Assembly: GCA_045046885.1 (NCBI GenBank)
Contig: JASFYX010000046.1
Coordinates: 9,874-73,873, forward strand
Length of the DNA: 64,000 bases
Direction of reading: 5' to 3'
Source: CG1-02-35-72 sp045046885
GTDB taxonomy: Bacteria > Bacteroidota > Bacteroidia > Flavobacteriales > Flavobacteriaceae
In this document: positions 40,988 to 50,405 of the stretch, in pieces
Numbering within the stretch: position 1 is the stretch's first letter
How the letters are laid out: the number at the start of each line of letters is the position of its first letter
Position numbers and translations under genes: made by a program
Notes under the pieces: model-generated
Told to the model about the DNA's origin: nothing
Seen by the model: only the letters and a program-made list of their open reading frames with translations
Database searches by the model: none

Positions 40988-43831
40988 ATGAGAAAAACAT
41001 TGCTTAAACTAGGATTGTTGTTTTTTATGGGAATTACGTTTGCTCAGAACACTCCAATAAAAGATTCTCCGCAAAAAAATATACAAATTAATCAGGATTT
41101 AATTCCGATAGATTCTAATGTACGAAGAGGTAAACTACCAAACGGACTCACTTATTATATCCGAAATAACGGGAAACCCGAAGATAAAGTTGTACTACGA
41201 CTGGCTGTAAATGCGGGGTCTATTTTAGAAGACGATGACCAACAAGGTATCGCTCATTTTATGGAACATATGAATTTTAATGGTACTAAAAATTTTAAAA
41301 AGAACGAATTAGTAGATTACCTTCAAAGTATTGGTGTGAAATTTGGAGCTGATTTAAATGCCTACACGGGTTTTGACGAAACTGTTTATATTTTACCCAT
41401 CCCCAGTGATGATGATGAAAAGCTAGAAAAAGGTTTTCAAATAATAGAAGATTGGGCTTTTAATTCACTGCTTACCGATGAAGAAATTGATAAAGAGAGA
41501 GGTGTTGTATTAGAAGAATACCGTTTAGGATTAGGCGCCAGTAAACGTATGTTGGCAAAATATTTACCAAAAGTAATGCACAATTCTAAATACGCTAAGC
41601 GTTTACCCATTGGTAAAAAAGATATCTTAGAAAATTTTGATCATAAAATTATCCGCCGATTTAAAAAAGATTGGTACAGACCTGATTTAATGGCTGTTGT
41701 AGCTGTTGGCGATGTTGATGTAGATAAATTAGAAGCAAAAATTAAAGCCCATTTTTCTAAAGTGCCAAAACCTGTTAATCCGCGTAAGCGCAAAATATTT
41801 GAGGTCCCTACACATAAAGAAACTTTGGTGGCCGTAGAAACAGATAAAGAAGCTACTTTTAATCAAGTGCAACTGCTGTATAAAGATTATGACAATGCAA
41901 AAGAAGTTGTAACTATTAGCGATTATAGAAATCAATTGCTAAGACGCATGTTTTCTGAAATGATTAACAATCGTTTAGATGAGTTGCGCAATGGTGAAAA
42001 ACCTCCTTTTGTATTTGGGTACTCTTATTATGGCGGCACTTGGGCACGCAGTAAAAATGCTTACCAATCTTTTGCTATGACAAGTGCTACAGGGCAATTA
42101 ACGGCTTTAAGGGTGTTGTTAGAAGAAAATGAACGTGTAAAACGCTATGGTTTCCAAAAAGGGGAATTCAAACGCGCTAAAAAAGAAGTATTGGCAGGTT
42201 TAGAAAAATCTTTTAAGAATAAAAACAAAACAGAATCTGATGTTTACGTACGTTCTTATGTAAGCAATTATCTAGAACATGCCCCCATACCAGGAATAGC
42301 TTGGGAGTATAATTTTTATAAAAAAACCTTACCAACAGTTTCATTAACTGAAATTAATGCCTTAATAAATAATTATTTACATAAAGATAACAGAGTAGTT
42401 GTTTTAACGGGTACTAAAAAAGACGGTGTACCTGTTGTGACAGAGAAACAGGTGTTAGAGGTATTAAAGGCTGTAGAAAAAGCAGATATTAAACCTTATA
42501 AAGACTCAGATTTGGGCGAAACCTTAATGGCCAAAATACCAACTCCAGGAAGCATCGTTAAAGAAGTTAAAGATGCTATTTTAGGGACAACAACTTTAAC
42601 TTTATCTAACGGAGCTACAGTTGTATATAAGAAAACAGACTTTAAAGATGACGAAGTTTTAATGCAAGCTTTTAGTTATGGCGGCACATCGCTTTACGAT
42701 ACAAGTACGCTAAAAAAAGTAGCCGCAGCTAACGGTGGTTTGGCAGAAGCTGGCGTTAATGGCTTTAACCAAACAGATTTAGGTAAAATATTGTCGGGTA
42801 AAATGGTAAATGTGAGACCATTTATTTATGGTAGTAGTGAAGGGTTTTCAGGTAAAACAACACCAAAAGATTTAGAAACCATGTTTCAATTAACGTATCT
42901 TTACTTTACGGACTTAAACAAAGACGGTAAAGCTTTCAAATCTTTTGTAGCCAAGCAAAAAGCCTTTTTGGGGAATATATTATCTAATCCAAGTTTTTAT
43001 TATATGATAGCCCTTCAGGATTATTTAAATCAAGGTAACGATAGGTATATTGGATTTCCTACACCCGAAGATTATGACAAAGCAGACTACAATTTGGCCT
43101 ATCAAAAATACAAGGAACGTTTTGCTAATGCAGGCGACTTTAATTTTTACTTTGTCGGTAATTTTGATGAAGCCAAACTAAGGGCTTATATCAAACAATA
43201 TATTGCAAGCTTGCCCGATAATGGTGTTAGAGAAAACTTTAAAGATTTTGGGTTTAGACCTTTGTCAGGATCTCATAAAAAAATGTTTTATAAAGGAACA
43301 GCGCCTAAGAGTACGGTAAATATTAAATTCTCAGGAGAAGTAAAATACAATGATAAAGAAGCCTATTTACTCAAATCTTTAGGTGAAATATTGACCATTA
43401 AATTAGTTGAAGTGTTGCGTGAAAAAGAAAGTGGAGTGTATGGAGTAGGAGCAAGAGGTGGTATGAGTAAGATTCCGTATGGTTCATACAATTTCACTAT
43501 TTCTTTTCCTTGTGGCCCTAAAAATGTCGATAAACTTAAAGAGGCTGCTTTGGCAGAACTTCAAAAAATAATAGACAAAGGCCCTACAGAAAAAGATGTA
43601 GCCAAAGTTAAAGAAGCCCAATTGCTATCTTATAAAGAGAATTTAAAGAAAAATAAATTTTGGATTGATGCTTTAAAAGAGGCCGATTATACTAAAAGTA
43701 GTAAGACTAAAATAATGGAGCAATCTAAAGAAATAGCGTCATTAAATGTCAAGGCTATTAAGAAAGTAGCTAGAAAATACCTTAGAAAGGGCTATATTCT
43801 AGCTGTTTTATATCCCGAAAGTCAGAAATAA
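40988..43831 (+). CDS. Secreted M16 family zinc metallopeptidase
   Basis: 947 residues with signal peptide MRKTLLKLGLLFFMGITFAQ. The inverted zinc motif is H90-F-M-E93-H94 (AHFMEHMNFNGT), with the distal Glu expected in the helix near RGVVLEEYRLG. It has two M16 halves; the second half (from about residue 520) lacks a zinc motif, as in PqqL-like members. It likely degrades peptides in the periplasm. Length, order and signal are normal for the family in Bacteroidetes. A strong terminator follows. Confidence 0.9.
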   Translation: MRKTLLKLGLLFFMGITFAQNTPIKDSPQKNIQINQDLIPIDSNVRRGKLPNGLTYYIRNNGKPEDKVVLRLAVNAGSILEDDDQQGIAHFMEHMNFNGTKNFKKNELVDYLQSIGVKFGADLNAYTGFDETVYILPIPSDDDEKLEKGFQIIEDWAFNSLLTDEEIDKERGVVLEEYRLGLGASKRMLAKYLPKVMHNSKYAKRLPIGKKDILENFDHKIIRRFKKDWYRPDLMAVVAVGDVDVDKLEAKIKAHFSKVPKPVNPRKRKIFEVPTHKETLVAVETDKEATFNQVQLLYKDYDNAKEVVTISDYRNQLLRRMFSEMINNRLDELRNGEKPPFVFGYSYYGGTWARSKNAYQSFAMTSATGQLTALRVLLEENERVKRYGFQKGEFKRAKKEVLAGLEKSFKNKNKTESDVYVRSYVSNYLEHAPIPGIAWEYNFYKKTLPTVSLTEINALINNYLHKDNRVVVLTGTKKDGVPVVTEKQVLEVLKAVEKADIKPYKDSDLGETLMAKIPTPGSIVKEVKDAILGTTTLTLSNGATVVYKKTDFKDDEVLMQAFSYGGTSLYDTSTLKKVAAANGGLAEAGVNGFNQTDLGKILSGKMVNVRPFIYGSSEGFSGKTTPKDLETMFQLTYLYFTDLNKDGKAFKSFVAKQKAFLGNILSNPSFYYMIALQDYLNQGNDRYIGFPTPEDYDKADYNLAYQKYKERFANAGDFNFYFVGNFDEAKLRAYIKQYIASLPDNGVRENFKDFGFRPLSGSHKKMFYKGTAPKSTVNIKFSGEVKYNDKEAYLLKSLGEILTIKLVEVLREKESGVYGVGARGGMSKIPYGSYNFTISFPCGPKNVDKLKEAALAELQKIIDKGPTEKDVAKVKEAQLLSYKENLKKNKFWIDALKEADYTKSSKTKIMEQSKEIASLNVKAIKKVARKYLRKGYILAVLYPESQK

Positions 43832-43853
43832 AAACTTTTACAAAAGAGTTCTT

Positions 43854-43890
43854 AAAAACTGCCAAAAATATTTATTTTTTGGCAGTTTTT
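43854..43890 (+). terminator. Terminator after the M16 peptidase gene
   Basis: Arms AAAAACTGCCAAAAA and TTTTTTGGCAGTTTTT form a long stem with AT-rich outer parts and a T-run, 23 bp after the stop. Confidence 0.8.
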
Positions 43891-43971
43891 AATTTGAGGA
43901 TTGTTTAAAACTTCATTTCAGAAAGTCATAAATAGTTGTATTTTTATGGCCGTTTATAATCGTTAAATTCT

Positions 43972-44754
43972 ATGGGAAAAATTATAGCAGTTGCAAATCA
44001 AAAAGGTGGGGTTGGTAAAACAACCACTTCACTCAATTTAGCAGCCGCTTTAGGCGTTTTAGAGAAAAAAGTTTTATTGATAGATGCCGATCCGCAAGCC
44101 AATGCTTCATCTGGCTTAGGTGTTGATATTGATGCTGTTACTGTTGGAACTTATCAGGTTTTAGAACATGTTATATCTGCCAAAGAAGCTATTGTTACAA
44201 CGAGTTCTCCAAATGTGTGGCTTATGCCATCGCATATAGATTTAGTGGCTATAGAAATTGAATTGGTTGATAAAAGGAATCGTGAATATATGCTTAAAAA
44301 AGCATTAGAGCCCATTCAAGACGCATACGATTTTATTATAATAGATTGCGCACCGTCATTGGGTCTCATTACTTTAAATGCACTTACAGCTGCCGATGCG
44401 GTACTTATACCCATTCAATGTGAGTATTTTGCTTTAGAAGGATTGGGTAAACTTTTAAATACGATAAAAAGTGTTCAGAAGGTTCACAATGCCGATTTAG
44501 ATATTGAAGGATTGCTTTTAACAATGTATGATTCACGTTTGCGTTTGTCTAATCAGGTAATAGAAGAAGTTAAAAAACATTTTAAACAGATGGTTTTCAA
44601 AACCATTATTCACAGAAATACACGCTTGAGCGAAGCCCCAAGTTTTGGCGAAAGTATCATAGCTTACGACGCTACGAGCCGTGGTGCCATAAATTATATT
44701 AATTTAGCACACGAAATTCTTAAGAAGAATAGTAATTATGGCAAAAGCAATTAA
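43972..44754 (+). CDS. parA: Chromosome-partitioning ATPase ParA (Soj)
   Basis: 260 residues. The deviant Walker A is QKGGVGKTTTS (residues 10-20), followed by LLIDADPQANASSGLG (Walker A') and FIIIDCAPSLGL (Walker B). It is the short chromosomal ParA/Soj type, without an N-terminal DNA-binding extension. It drives segregation of the origin region with ParB. Its stop overlaps the parB start by 17 bp. The cluster continues with DUF5683, dapB, lepB, wbqC and DUF6122 genes, an order shared by many Flavobacteria (from memory). Confidence 0.97.
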   Translation: MGKIIAVANQKGGVGKTTTSLNLAAALGVLEKKVLLIDADPQANASSGLGVDIDAVTVGTYQVLEHVISAKEAIVTTSSPNVWLMPSHIDLVAIEIELVDKRNREYMLKKALEPIQDAYDFIIIDCAPSLGLITLNALTAADAVLIPIQCEYFALEGLGKLLNTIKSVQKVHNADLDIEGLLLTMYDSRLRLSNQVIEEVKKHFKQMVFKTIIHRNTRLSEAPSFGESIIAYDATSRGAINYINLAHEILKKNSNYGKSN

Positions 44755-45631
44755 AAAACAAGCCTTAGGGCGTGGTTTATCGGCTATTTTAAAAACAGCA
44801 TCAGCATCAGAAATAAATGATTCTTTTGCTAAAAATAAAGCGGCTGTTGTCAATACTATTATAGACGTTGAACTCGATAAAATAATAGAAAATCCTTTTC
44901 AACCACGCACATACTTTAACGAAAACGACTTAAAAGAATTAGCGGCATCCATAAAGGAATTAGGTATCATTCAACCTATTACTTTACGTAAATTAGCACA
45001 CAATCAATTTCAAATAGTATCTGGTGAACGTCGTTTTAGGGCGTCAAAATTATTGGGTTTGACAAATATTCCTTCTTATGTTAGAACTGCCGATGACCAA
45101 GAAATGTTGGCGATGGCCTTGGTTGAAAATATTCAAAGAAAAGATTTAGACCCTATAGAAATAGCCCTTTCTTATCAACGTTTAATTGAGGAGGTTAATC
45201 TTACCCAAGAACAATTGAGCAAACGCGTAGGAAAAGACCGTTCTACTGTGACTAATTTTTTAAGATTACTTAAATTAGATCCAATTATACAAACAGGTAT
45301 GCGCGATGGTTTTATAAGTATGGGACACGGCAGAGCGCTTATAAATGTAGCTACTCAAGAAAATCAATTGACTATTTACGAACAAATAGTCAGAAAAAAA
45401 CTCTCTGTCAGACAGACAGAAGATTTGGTACGTAATCTTAAAAATACAGGAGATATGTCTAAGTTTAAAAAAGAATTTAAATCGGTATTAATAAGTCAAA
45501 TAGAAGCTGATTTTAAATCAATATTAGGAAAAAACATCCACATTAAAACCAATGCAAAAGGCAAGGGTAAAATAGAAATTCCTTTTTCTGATGAAGCCGA
45601 TTTGGAACGTCTTAAAAAATTACTGCTTTAA
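44738..45631 (+). CDS. parB: Chromosome-partitioning protein ParB
   Basis: 297 residues. The N-terminal ALGRGLSAIL is the usual ParA-contacting opening; then IIENPFQPRTYFNENDLKEL, the CTP-binding box GERRFRASKLLGL, and the helix-turn-helix with LTQEQLSKRVGKDRSTVTNF. The C-terminal dimerisation part is IEIPFSDEADLERLKKLL. It binds parS sites near the origin and loads condensin. No canonical parS (TGTTTCACGTGAAACA) was seen in this window, so the sites lie elsewhere. The next gene starts directly after the stop. Confidence 0.97.
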   Translation: MAKAIKKQALGRGLSAILKTASASEINDSFAKNKAAVVNTIIDVELDKIIENPFQPRTYFNENDLKELAASIKELGIIQPITLRKLAHNQFQIVSGERRFRASKLLGLTNIPSYVRTADDQEMLAMALVENIQRKDLDPIEIALSYQRLIEEVNLTQEQLSKRVGKDRSTVTNFLRLLKLDPIIQTGMRDGFISMGHGRALINVATQENQLTIYEQIVRKKLSVRQTEDLVRNLKNTGDMSKFKKEFKSVLISQIEADFKSILGKNIHIKTNAKGKGKIEIPFSDEADLERLKKLLL

Positions 45632-46192
45632 ATGAAAAAAACACTTTTCTTTTTTGTGATATTTTTAAGCACTTTAAGTTTGCTAGCTCAAAGTAAAAAA
45701 AAGCATGTCAAAGTAAAACAAGACAGTATTTTTAAAGACGATTTAATAAATCCACTAGCACCCGCAAAAGCTGCTTTTTATTCGGCTGTTTTACCCGGTT
45801 TAGGACAAGCCTACAATAAAAAATATTGGAAAATTCCCATTATTTATGGAGCCTTAGGATCGAGTACTTATTTTTATTTTAAGAACAATTCCGATTTAAA
45901 ACTATACCGTCGTGCATTTAAATCGCGCTTAGCTGGTAAACCCGATCAGTTTGCGGGACTTATTTCTGATGCAGGTCTTATAAATGCCCAAAAGTCCTTT
46001 AAAAAGAATCGCGATTTATCAATGTTTTTAACCATTGCTTTTTACGCTTTAAACATTATAGAAGCCAATGTAGATGCACATATTTCTGATATCCCAATTG
46101 ATAATAATATCACCTTTAAGCCTAGTATTATTTATACGCCCGATTTGAGTAAACCGGTTTTTGGTATCTCCACAACTATAATTTTAAACTGA
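45632..46192 (+). CDS. DUF5683 family membrane protein
   Basis: 186 residues, starting 0 bp after the parB stop (TAAATG) with signal-like helix MKKTLFFFVIFLSTLSLLAQ. The PAKAAFYSAVLPGLGQAYNK stretch followed by YWKIPIIYGALGSSTYFYF is the DUF5683 signature; two more helical segments follow (LSMFLTIAFYALNIIEANVD). It is a Bacteroidetes protein of unknown role, probably envelope-located. Its place in the parAB-dapB-lepB cluster suggests a link to envelope biogenesis (inference). Confidence 0.8.
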   Translation: MKKTLFFFVIFLSTLSLLAQSKKKHVKVKQDSIFKDDLINPLAPAKAAFYSAVLPGLGQAYNKKYWKIPIIYGALGSSTYFYFKNNSDLKLYRRAFKSRLAGKPDQFAGLISDAGLINAQKSFKKNRDLSMFLTIAFYALNIIEANVDAHISDIPIDNNITFKPSIIYTPDLSKPVFGISTTIILN

Positions 46193-46899
46193 TGAAAATA
46201 GCGCTTTTAGGATATGGCAAAATGGGAAAAGCAATCGAACAGATTGCCATAGAAAACGGGCATATTATTGTGGCAAAATTAGAAGGGCCTATTTCTGAAT
46301 CTTTTAATTTCGGTCAAGCCGATATTGCTATAGATTTTAGTATTCCAGAGGCTGCCTTTAACAATATAAAATCGGCTTTAGAACACAATATCCCCGTCGT
46401 TTCTGGTACCACAGGATGGTTAAAACAATACGACGAAGCGGTAGCCTTGTGTCATAAAATGGAAGGGGCTTTTATCTATGCATCAAATTTTAGTTTGGGT
46501 GTTAATTTATTTTTCGAATTAAATACACAATTGGCAAAATTGATGCAAAAATTCGAGAGCTATGAAATTGATATAGAAGAAACACATCATACGCAAAAAA
46601 AGGACGCACCAAGTGGTACAGCTATCAGTTTAGCAGAACAAATTATTGACAATAGCACTAAAAATAAATGGCAGCTCAATTCAATATCCGATAAGGAAAT
46701 CATCAATATAAAGGCGAACCGTTTACCGGATGTGCCTGGCACACATTGGGTTAATTATACCAGCGCTGTTGACGAGATAACTATTAAACACAAAGCTTTT
46801 AACCGAAAAGGATTTGCTTTAGGGGCTGTAATGGCAGCCGAATGGCTGGTTGGTAAACAAGGTGTTTTTACGATGAAAGATGTGTTAAACATTGGTTAA
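46192..46899 (+). CDS. dapB: 4-hydroxy-tetrahydrodipicolinate reductase DapB
   Basis: 235 residues, near the usual size. The NAD(P)-binding motif is LLGYGKMGKAIEQ, and the DapB signature is IDIEETHHTQKKDAPSGTA with the catalytic His and Lys. It reduces 4-hydroxy-tetrahydrodipicolinate in the diaminopimelate/lysine pathway, needed for peptidoglycan cross-links. The start ATG overlaps the preceding stop by one base (TGATG), which shows translational coupling. It is followed by the lepB promoter. Confidence 0.95.
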   Translation: MKIALLGYGKMGKAIEQIAIENGHIIVAKLEGPISESFNFGQADIAIDFSIPEAAFNNIKSALEHNIPVVSGTTGWLKQYDEAVALCHKMEGAFIYASNFSLGVNLFFELNTQLAKLMQKFESYEIDIEETHHTQKKDAPSGTAISLAEQIIDNSTKNKWQLNSISDKEIINIKANRLPDVPGTHWVNYTSAVDEITIKHKAFNRKGFALGAVMAAEWLVGKQGVFTMKDVLNIG

Positions 46900-46937
46900 A
46901 TGCGCTTTAAAATAAAAAATAATAAAGTCAATTCTTA

Positions 46938-46945
46938 TACTTTTG
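46938..46945 (+). promoter_or_regulatory. Promoter -7 element of lepB
   Basis: TACTTTTG fits TAnnTTTG and lies 32 bp before the lepB ATG in the 77-bp gap after dapB. No good -33 TTG is found, so it is of moderate strength. Confidence 0.4.
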
Positions 46946-46976
46946 ACGGATACAAAATAAATTAACTGAATTACAA

Positions 46977-48515
46977 ATGACACTCATACAATTATTTTAC
47001 TTTTTTATAGCCGTACAAATCATCCATTTTTTAGGGACTTATAAACTATATGTTAATGCGGGACGCCAAGCTTGGGAAGCGCTTATTCCTATTTACAACG
47101 CTGTGGTTTTAATGCAGATTATCAACCGTCCTAAATGGTGGGTTATTTTGCTGTTTATTCCCATCATAAATTTATTGATGTTTCCCGTGCTTTGGGTTGA
47201 AACTATTCGCAGTTTCGGACACAATTCCAACAAAGATACTTGGCTGGTTCTGTTTACTTTAGGCTTGTGTATTTTTTATTTTAATTACACAGAATCAGGT
47301 GATTATATTAAAGAACGCAGTTTAAAACCCCGTACAAATACAGGCGAGTGGGTCAGTTCAATTGTTTTTGCCGTTGTGGCTGCCACTATGGTGCATACCT
47401 ATTTTATGCAACCTTATACCATTCCGACATCCTCACTTGAAAAATCTCTTTTAATAGGCGATTTTCTTTTTGTAAGCAAGTTTCATTATGGGGCAAGAGC
47501 CCCTATGACAGCCATTGCTGCACCTATGGTTCATGATACACTTCCTTTAATAGGTGTTAAATCGTATTTAAAAAAACCACAATTACCCTATTTTAGGTTT
47601 CCCGGATTACAAAAGATAAAACGCAACGACATAGTTGTTTTTAATTGGCCGGCCGATACCGTTCAACAATTTTTTAAAACACCCGACCATAAAATAAGAA
47701 AGCCTATTGATAAAAAATCGAATTATGTCAAACGCTGTGTCGCTATTGCTGGTGATACTTTAAGCATTATTGACGGTTATGTGTATATAAACGGAAAGAA
47801 AACTGTTTTACCAGACCGTGCTAAACCGCAATACGATTATACAGTTGATACGGAAGGGCAACAATTGAGTTCTAGAACTATTAATGGTCGTTATCACTCA
47901 CGCGAATGGGGGCGTTATCAAAATGGTACTTACCGCTTAAATCTCGATGCAGAAAATGCTAGGCGCTTGTCTAAAAACCCTTTGGTAAAAAGTATGACCC
48001 GTGAGGTTTTGCCAAAAGGTTTTCACGAAGATGTTTTTCCACACGACAAAAATTTAATTTGGAATCGCGATCAATTCGGTCCAATGTATATCCCCGAAAA
48101 GGGTAAAACAGTTGCTATAAATCTTGATAATTTACCCTTTTACAATAAAATAATAGGCGAGTACGAAAAAAACACTTTAGAAGTCCGCGGGAATAACATT
48201 TACATCAATGGTAAAATTGCGACTAAATATACTTTTAAACAGAATTATTATTGGATGATGGGCGATAACCGCGACCATTCTGAAGATTCGCGTTATTGGG
48301 GTTTTGTACCTTTTGACCATGTTGTTGGAAAACCTGTTTTTATTTGGATGAGTTGGGATACAAATGGTAAAGGTATAAACAAAGTAAGATGGGACAGAGT
48401 TTTTACAACCGTTGGCGGTAGTGGTAAACGGGTGTCTTATTTATACTATTTCTTAGGTTTATTAGCACTGTGGTTTGGTTACGATTTTTATAGAAAACGT
48501 AAAAAAGCCGCTTAG
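46977..48515 (+). CDS. lepB: Signal peptidase I
   Basis: 512 residues, longer than E. coli LepB (324). Extra membrane segments at the N-terminus (about residues 1-110) come before the catalytic domain, and there is a final helix near YLYYFLGLLALWFGY. The catalytic Ser is S153 in IPTSSLEKSL and the general-base Lys is in NYVKRCVAIAGD; the substrate-contact box MMGDNRDHSEDSRYWGFVP is intact. It cleaves Sec and Tat signal peptides at the periplasmic side of the inner membrane, including those of the secreted proteins in this window. The long N-terminal part is typical of Bacteroidetes. Confidence 0.95.
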   Translation: MTLIQLFYFFIAVQIIHFLGTYKLYVNAGRQAWEALIPIYNAVVLMQIINRPKWWVILLFIPIINLLMFPVLWVETIRSFGHNSNKDTWLVLFTLGLCIFYFNYTESGDYIKERSLKPRTNTGEWVSSIVFAVVAATMVHTYFMQPYTIPTSSLEKSLLIGDFLFVSKFHYGARAPMTAIAAPMVHDTLPLIGVKSYLKKPQLPYFRFPGLQKIKRNDIVVFNWPADTVQQFFKTPDHKIRKPIDKKSNYVKRCVAIAGDTLSIIDGYVYINGKKTVLPDRAKPQYDYTVDTEGQQLSSRTINGRYHSREWGRYQNGTYRLNLDAENARRLSKNPLVKSMTREVLPKGFHEDVFPHDKNLIWNRDQFGPMYIPEKGKTVAINLDNLPFYNKIIGEYEKNTLEVRGNNIYINGKIATKYTFKQNYYWMMGDNRDHSEDSRYWGFVPFDHVVGKPVFIWMSWDTNGKGINKVRWDRVFTTVGGSGKRVSYLYYFLGLLALWFGYDFYRKRKKAA

Positions 48516-48529
48516 TAAAATTAATTATT

Positions 48530-49144
48530 TTGATTATCATTCAGCCTTCTTATTTTGCTCCCATTAGTCAGTTTGCTGCTATAGCTAAGCATAAAGAAGT
48601 TTGTTTAGAAGTTTGTGATAATTACCAAAAACAAACCTATAGAAATCGCTGTTATATTTATGGTGCTAACGGTAAGCTCATGCTCAATATTCCTATTGTT
48701 CACAATAAAACCAAAGGACGTCAATTAACCAAAGATGTGAAAATTGAACCTTATTTTAATTGGTGTAAACAGCACTTAAAATCTATTAAAACAGCCTATC
48801 AAACTTCGCCTTATTTTGAGTTTTACGAAGATGATTTTACTGCTTTTTATAAACGTGATTGTAACGATTTATTATCCCTAAATATTGCCTCTTTTAATTT
48901 AATAATAGAATTATTGGAATTAAATTTAAATATCACAAAAACAAAAGAATACCAGCAATTATATAAAGTAGATTATAGGTATTTGGCCAATGCTAAAACC
49001 ATACATCCTTTTTCATTTGATACCTACACACAAATGTTTGATAATAAATATGGATTTATACCCAATTTAAGTATTCTAGATCTGCTTTTTATGGAAGGAC
49101 CAAATGCTTTAAATTATCTTGAAACACAGGTTACAGCTTTATGA
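48530..49144 (+). CDS. WbqC family protein
   Basis: 204 residues from a TTG start at 48530 (IIIQPSYFAPISQFAAIAK follows), 14 bp after lepB; no ATG would give the family's usual beginning. The pattern NYQKQTYRNRCYIYGANGK followed by LMLNIPIVHN matches WbqC-like proteins, which are linked to sugar-nucleotide or surface polysaccharide synthesis in some bacteria. Its exact reaction is unknown. It overlaps the next gene by 4 bp (ATGA). Confidence 0.8.
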   Translation: MIIIQPSYFAPISQFAAIAKHKEVCLEVCDNYQKQTYRNRCYIYGANGKLMLNIPIVHNKTKGRQLTKDVKIEPYFNWCKQHLKSIKTAYQTSPYFEFYEDDFTAFYKRDCNDLLSLNIASFNLIIELLELNLNITKTKEYQQLYKVDYRYLANAKTIHPFSFDTYTQMFDNKYGFIPNLSILDLLFMEGPNALNYLETQVTAL

Positions 49145-49458
49145 TGGTCTTTTTAAGATTGCTTATTCATTATGGCTTCCATTTTGTAGTACCTTTGGGC
49201 ATTGCTAAAATATTTTATAAAGAACATTGGCAACGGACTTATCTTATTTTATTAGGCACAATGTTGATAGATTTAGACCACCTTTTAGCTACACCTATTT
49301 TTGATCCTAATCGTTGTAGTATCAACTTTCATCCCCTACATACCTATTGGGCTTTGATTGTTTATATCGGACTTTTATTTTTTAAAAAAACCAGAATAAT
49401 TGGCATAGGTTTGGTTTTGCACTTTCTGACTGATGCTTTAGATTGTTTGTGGATTTAG
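49141..49458 (+). CDS. DUF6122 family membrane protein
   Basis: 105 residues; an alternative ATG one codon later is possible. HYGFHFVVPLGIAKIFYK at the N-terminus, then LIDLDHLLATPIFDPNRCS and LHTYWALIVYIGLLFF are characteristic of this small Bacteroidetes family with about three membrane segments and a DHLLA/DPNR metal-ligand-like stretch reminiscent of the membrane metal hydrolase YdjM. The function is unknown. It is the last gene of the parAB-lepB cluster. Confidence 0.8.
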   Translation: MMVFLRLLIHYGFHFVVPLGIAKIFYKEHWQRTYLILLGTMLIDLDHLLATPIFDPNRCSINFHPLHTYWALIVYIGLLFFKKTRIIGIGLVLHFLTDALDCLWI

Positions 49459-49552
49459 AAGTTAATTATGAATAAAATATTGACATCTTAAGAACCCATT
49501 TTTCAGAAAATAAAATTAGCCTATTTTTCTAACCTTAGTACTTGTGCAAAAG

Positions 49553-50392
49553 TCAGTTTTTAGATTTCATATTTAAATCCACTTGAGTAAATGGAATAGT
49601 AATATTGTGCTCATTAAAATTCTTTATAATAATTTTTCTGATATCGCTTTTTATTTTTTCGATGTAAAAAATATTTTGACTGTAAAAAAGTACTTGAAAG
49701 TCTAAAGATGAACTGCCAAAATTTACTAAACGTCCTTCTAATAAATCATCCTTTAATATCTCTGGATGCTCTAACACACTTTTTTCGAGTAACTCAACTA
49801 CAAAATCCACATTGCTATCATATGCAACACCAACATCTATTTTAAAGAGTGTCTTTTTTGTTTGATGACTCCAATTTATGACTTTGTTTGTAGTGATAAG
49901 AGAATTGGGTAAGATTACTACAATTTGATTACGGTTAAGACCTTTTGAGGTTCTCAAGCCAATTTCTTGAATTTTTACAATGTCGCCATCTATTTCTAAT
50001 ATATCATCAACTTTTACAGAATGCTCAAAAAGCAGTATTATTCCTGACAAAATATCGTTAAAAGTTTGTTGTAATCCCAGACCTATACCTACAAGTAAGG
50101 CGGCAGAACCTGCTAATAATAGTGTTATTTTAACACCAATCATTTCTAGCATAAATCCTATGGATATAATCCATATAATATATTTTATCAGTTGGAACAA
50201 GGCAAATAAACTTCCTTTATCAAGTTTGTGAAATTTGTTCTCTCTATTTAAAGTTTTTTTAATGAGCCATAATAATATTTTAGTTGCCAAAAATATGGCA
50301 AGCACACTAACCAATTCAAAAACTGTTAAAGAATGTCCTTTGTAATGAAGCAGTACAAAGCTTAATATACTATTAATTGTTTCCATATTCAA
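49553..50392 (-). CDS. MscS-type mechanosensitive ion channel
   Basis: 279 residues. Three membrane segments in the first 130 residues, the third being the pore helix ITLLLAGSAALLVGIGLGLQ followed by QTFNDILSGIILLFEHSVKV, the MscS signature. A cytoplasmic beta/alpha domain of about 150 residues follows. It opens under membrane tension and releases solutes after osmotic downshock. The start may be the ATG at 50386. It is the last gene of a minus-strand operon, 13 bp after the AI-2E-family gene. Confidence 0.9.
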   Translation of the reverse strand: MNMETINSILSFVLLHYKGHSLTVFELVSVLAIFLATKILLWLIKKTLNRENKFHKLDKGSLFALFQLIKYIIWIISIGFMLEMIGVKITLLLAGSAALLVGIGLGLQQTFNDILSGIILLFEHSVKVDDILEIDGDIVKIQEIGLRTSKGLNRNQIVVILPNSLITTNKVINWSHQTKKTLFKIDVGVAYDSNVDFVVELLEKSVLEHPEILKDDLLEGRLVNFGSSSLDFQVLFYSQNIFYIEKIKSDIRKIIIKNFNEHNITIPFTQVDLNMKSKN

Positions 50393-50405
50393 TTTTTAAA
50401 AGATG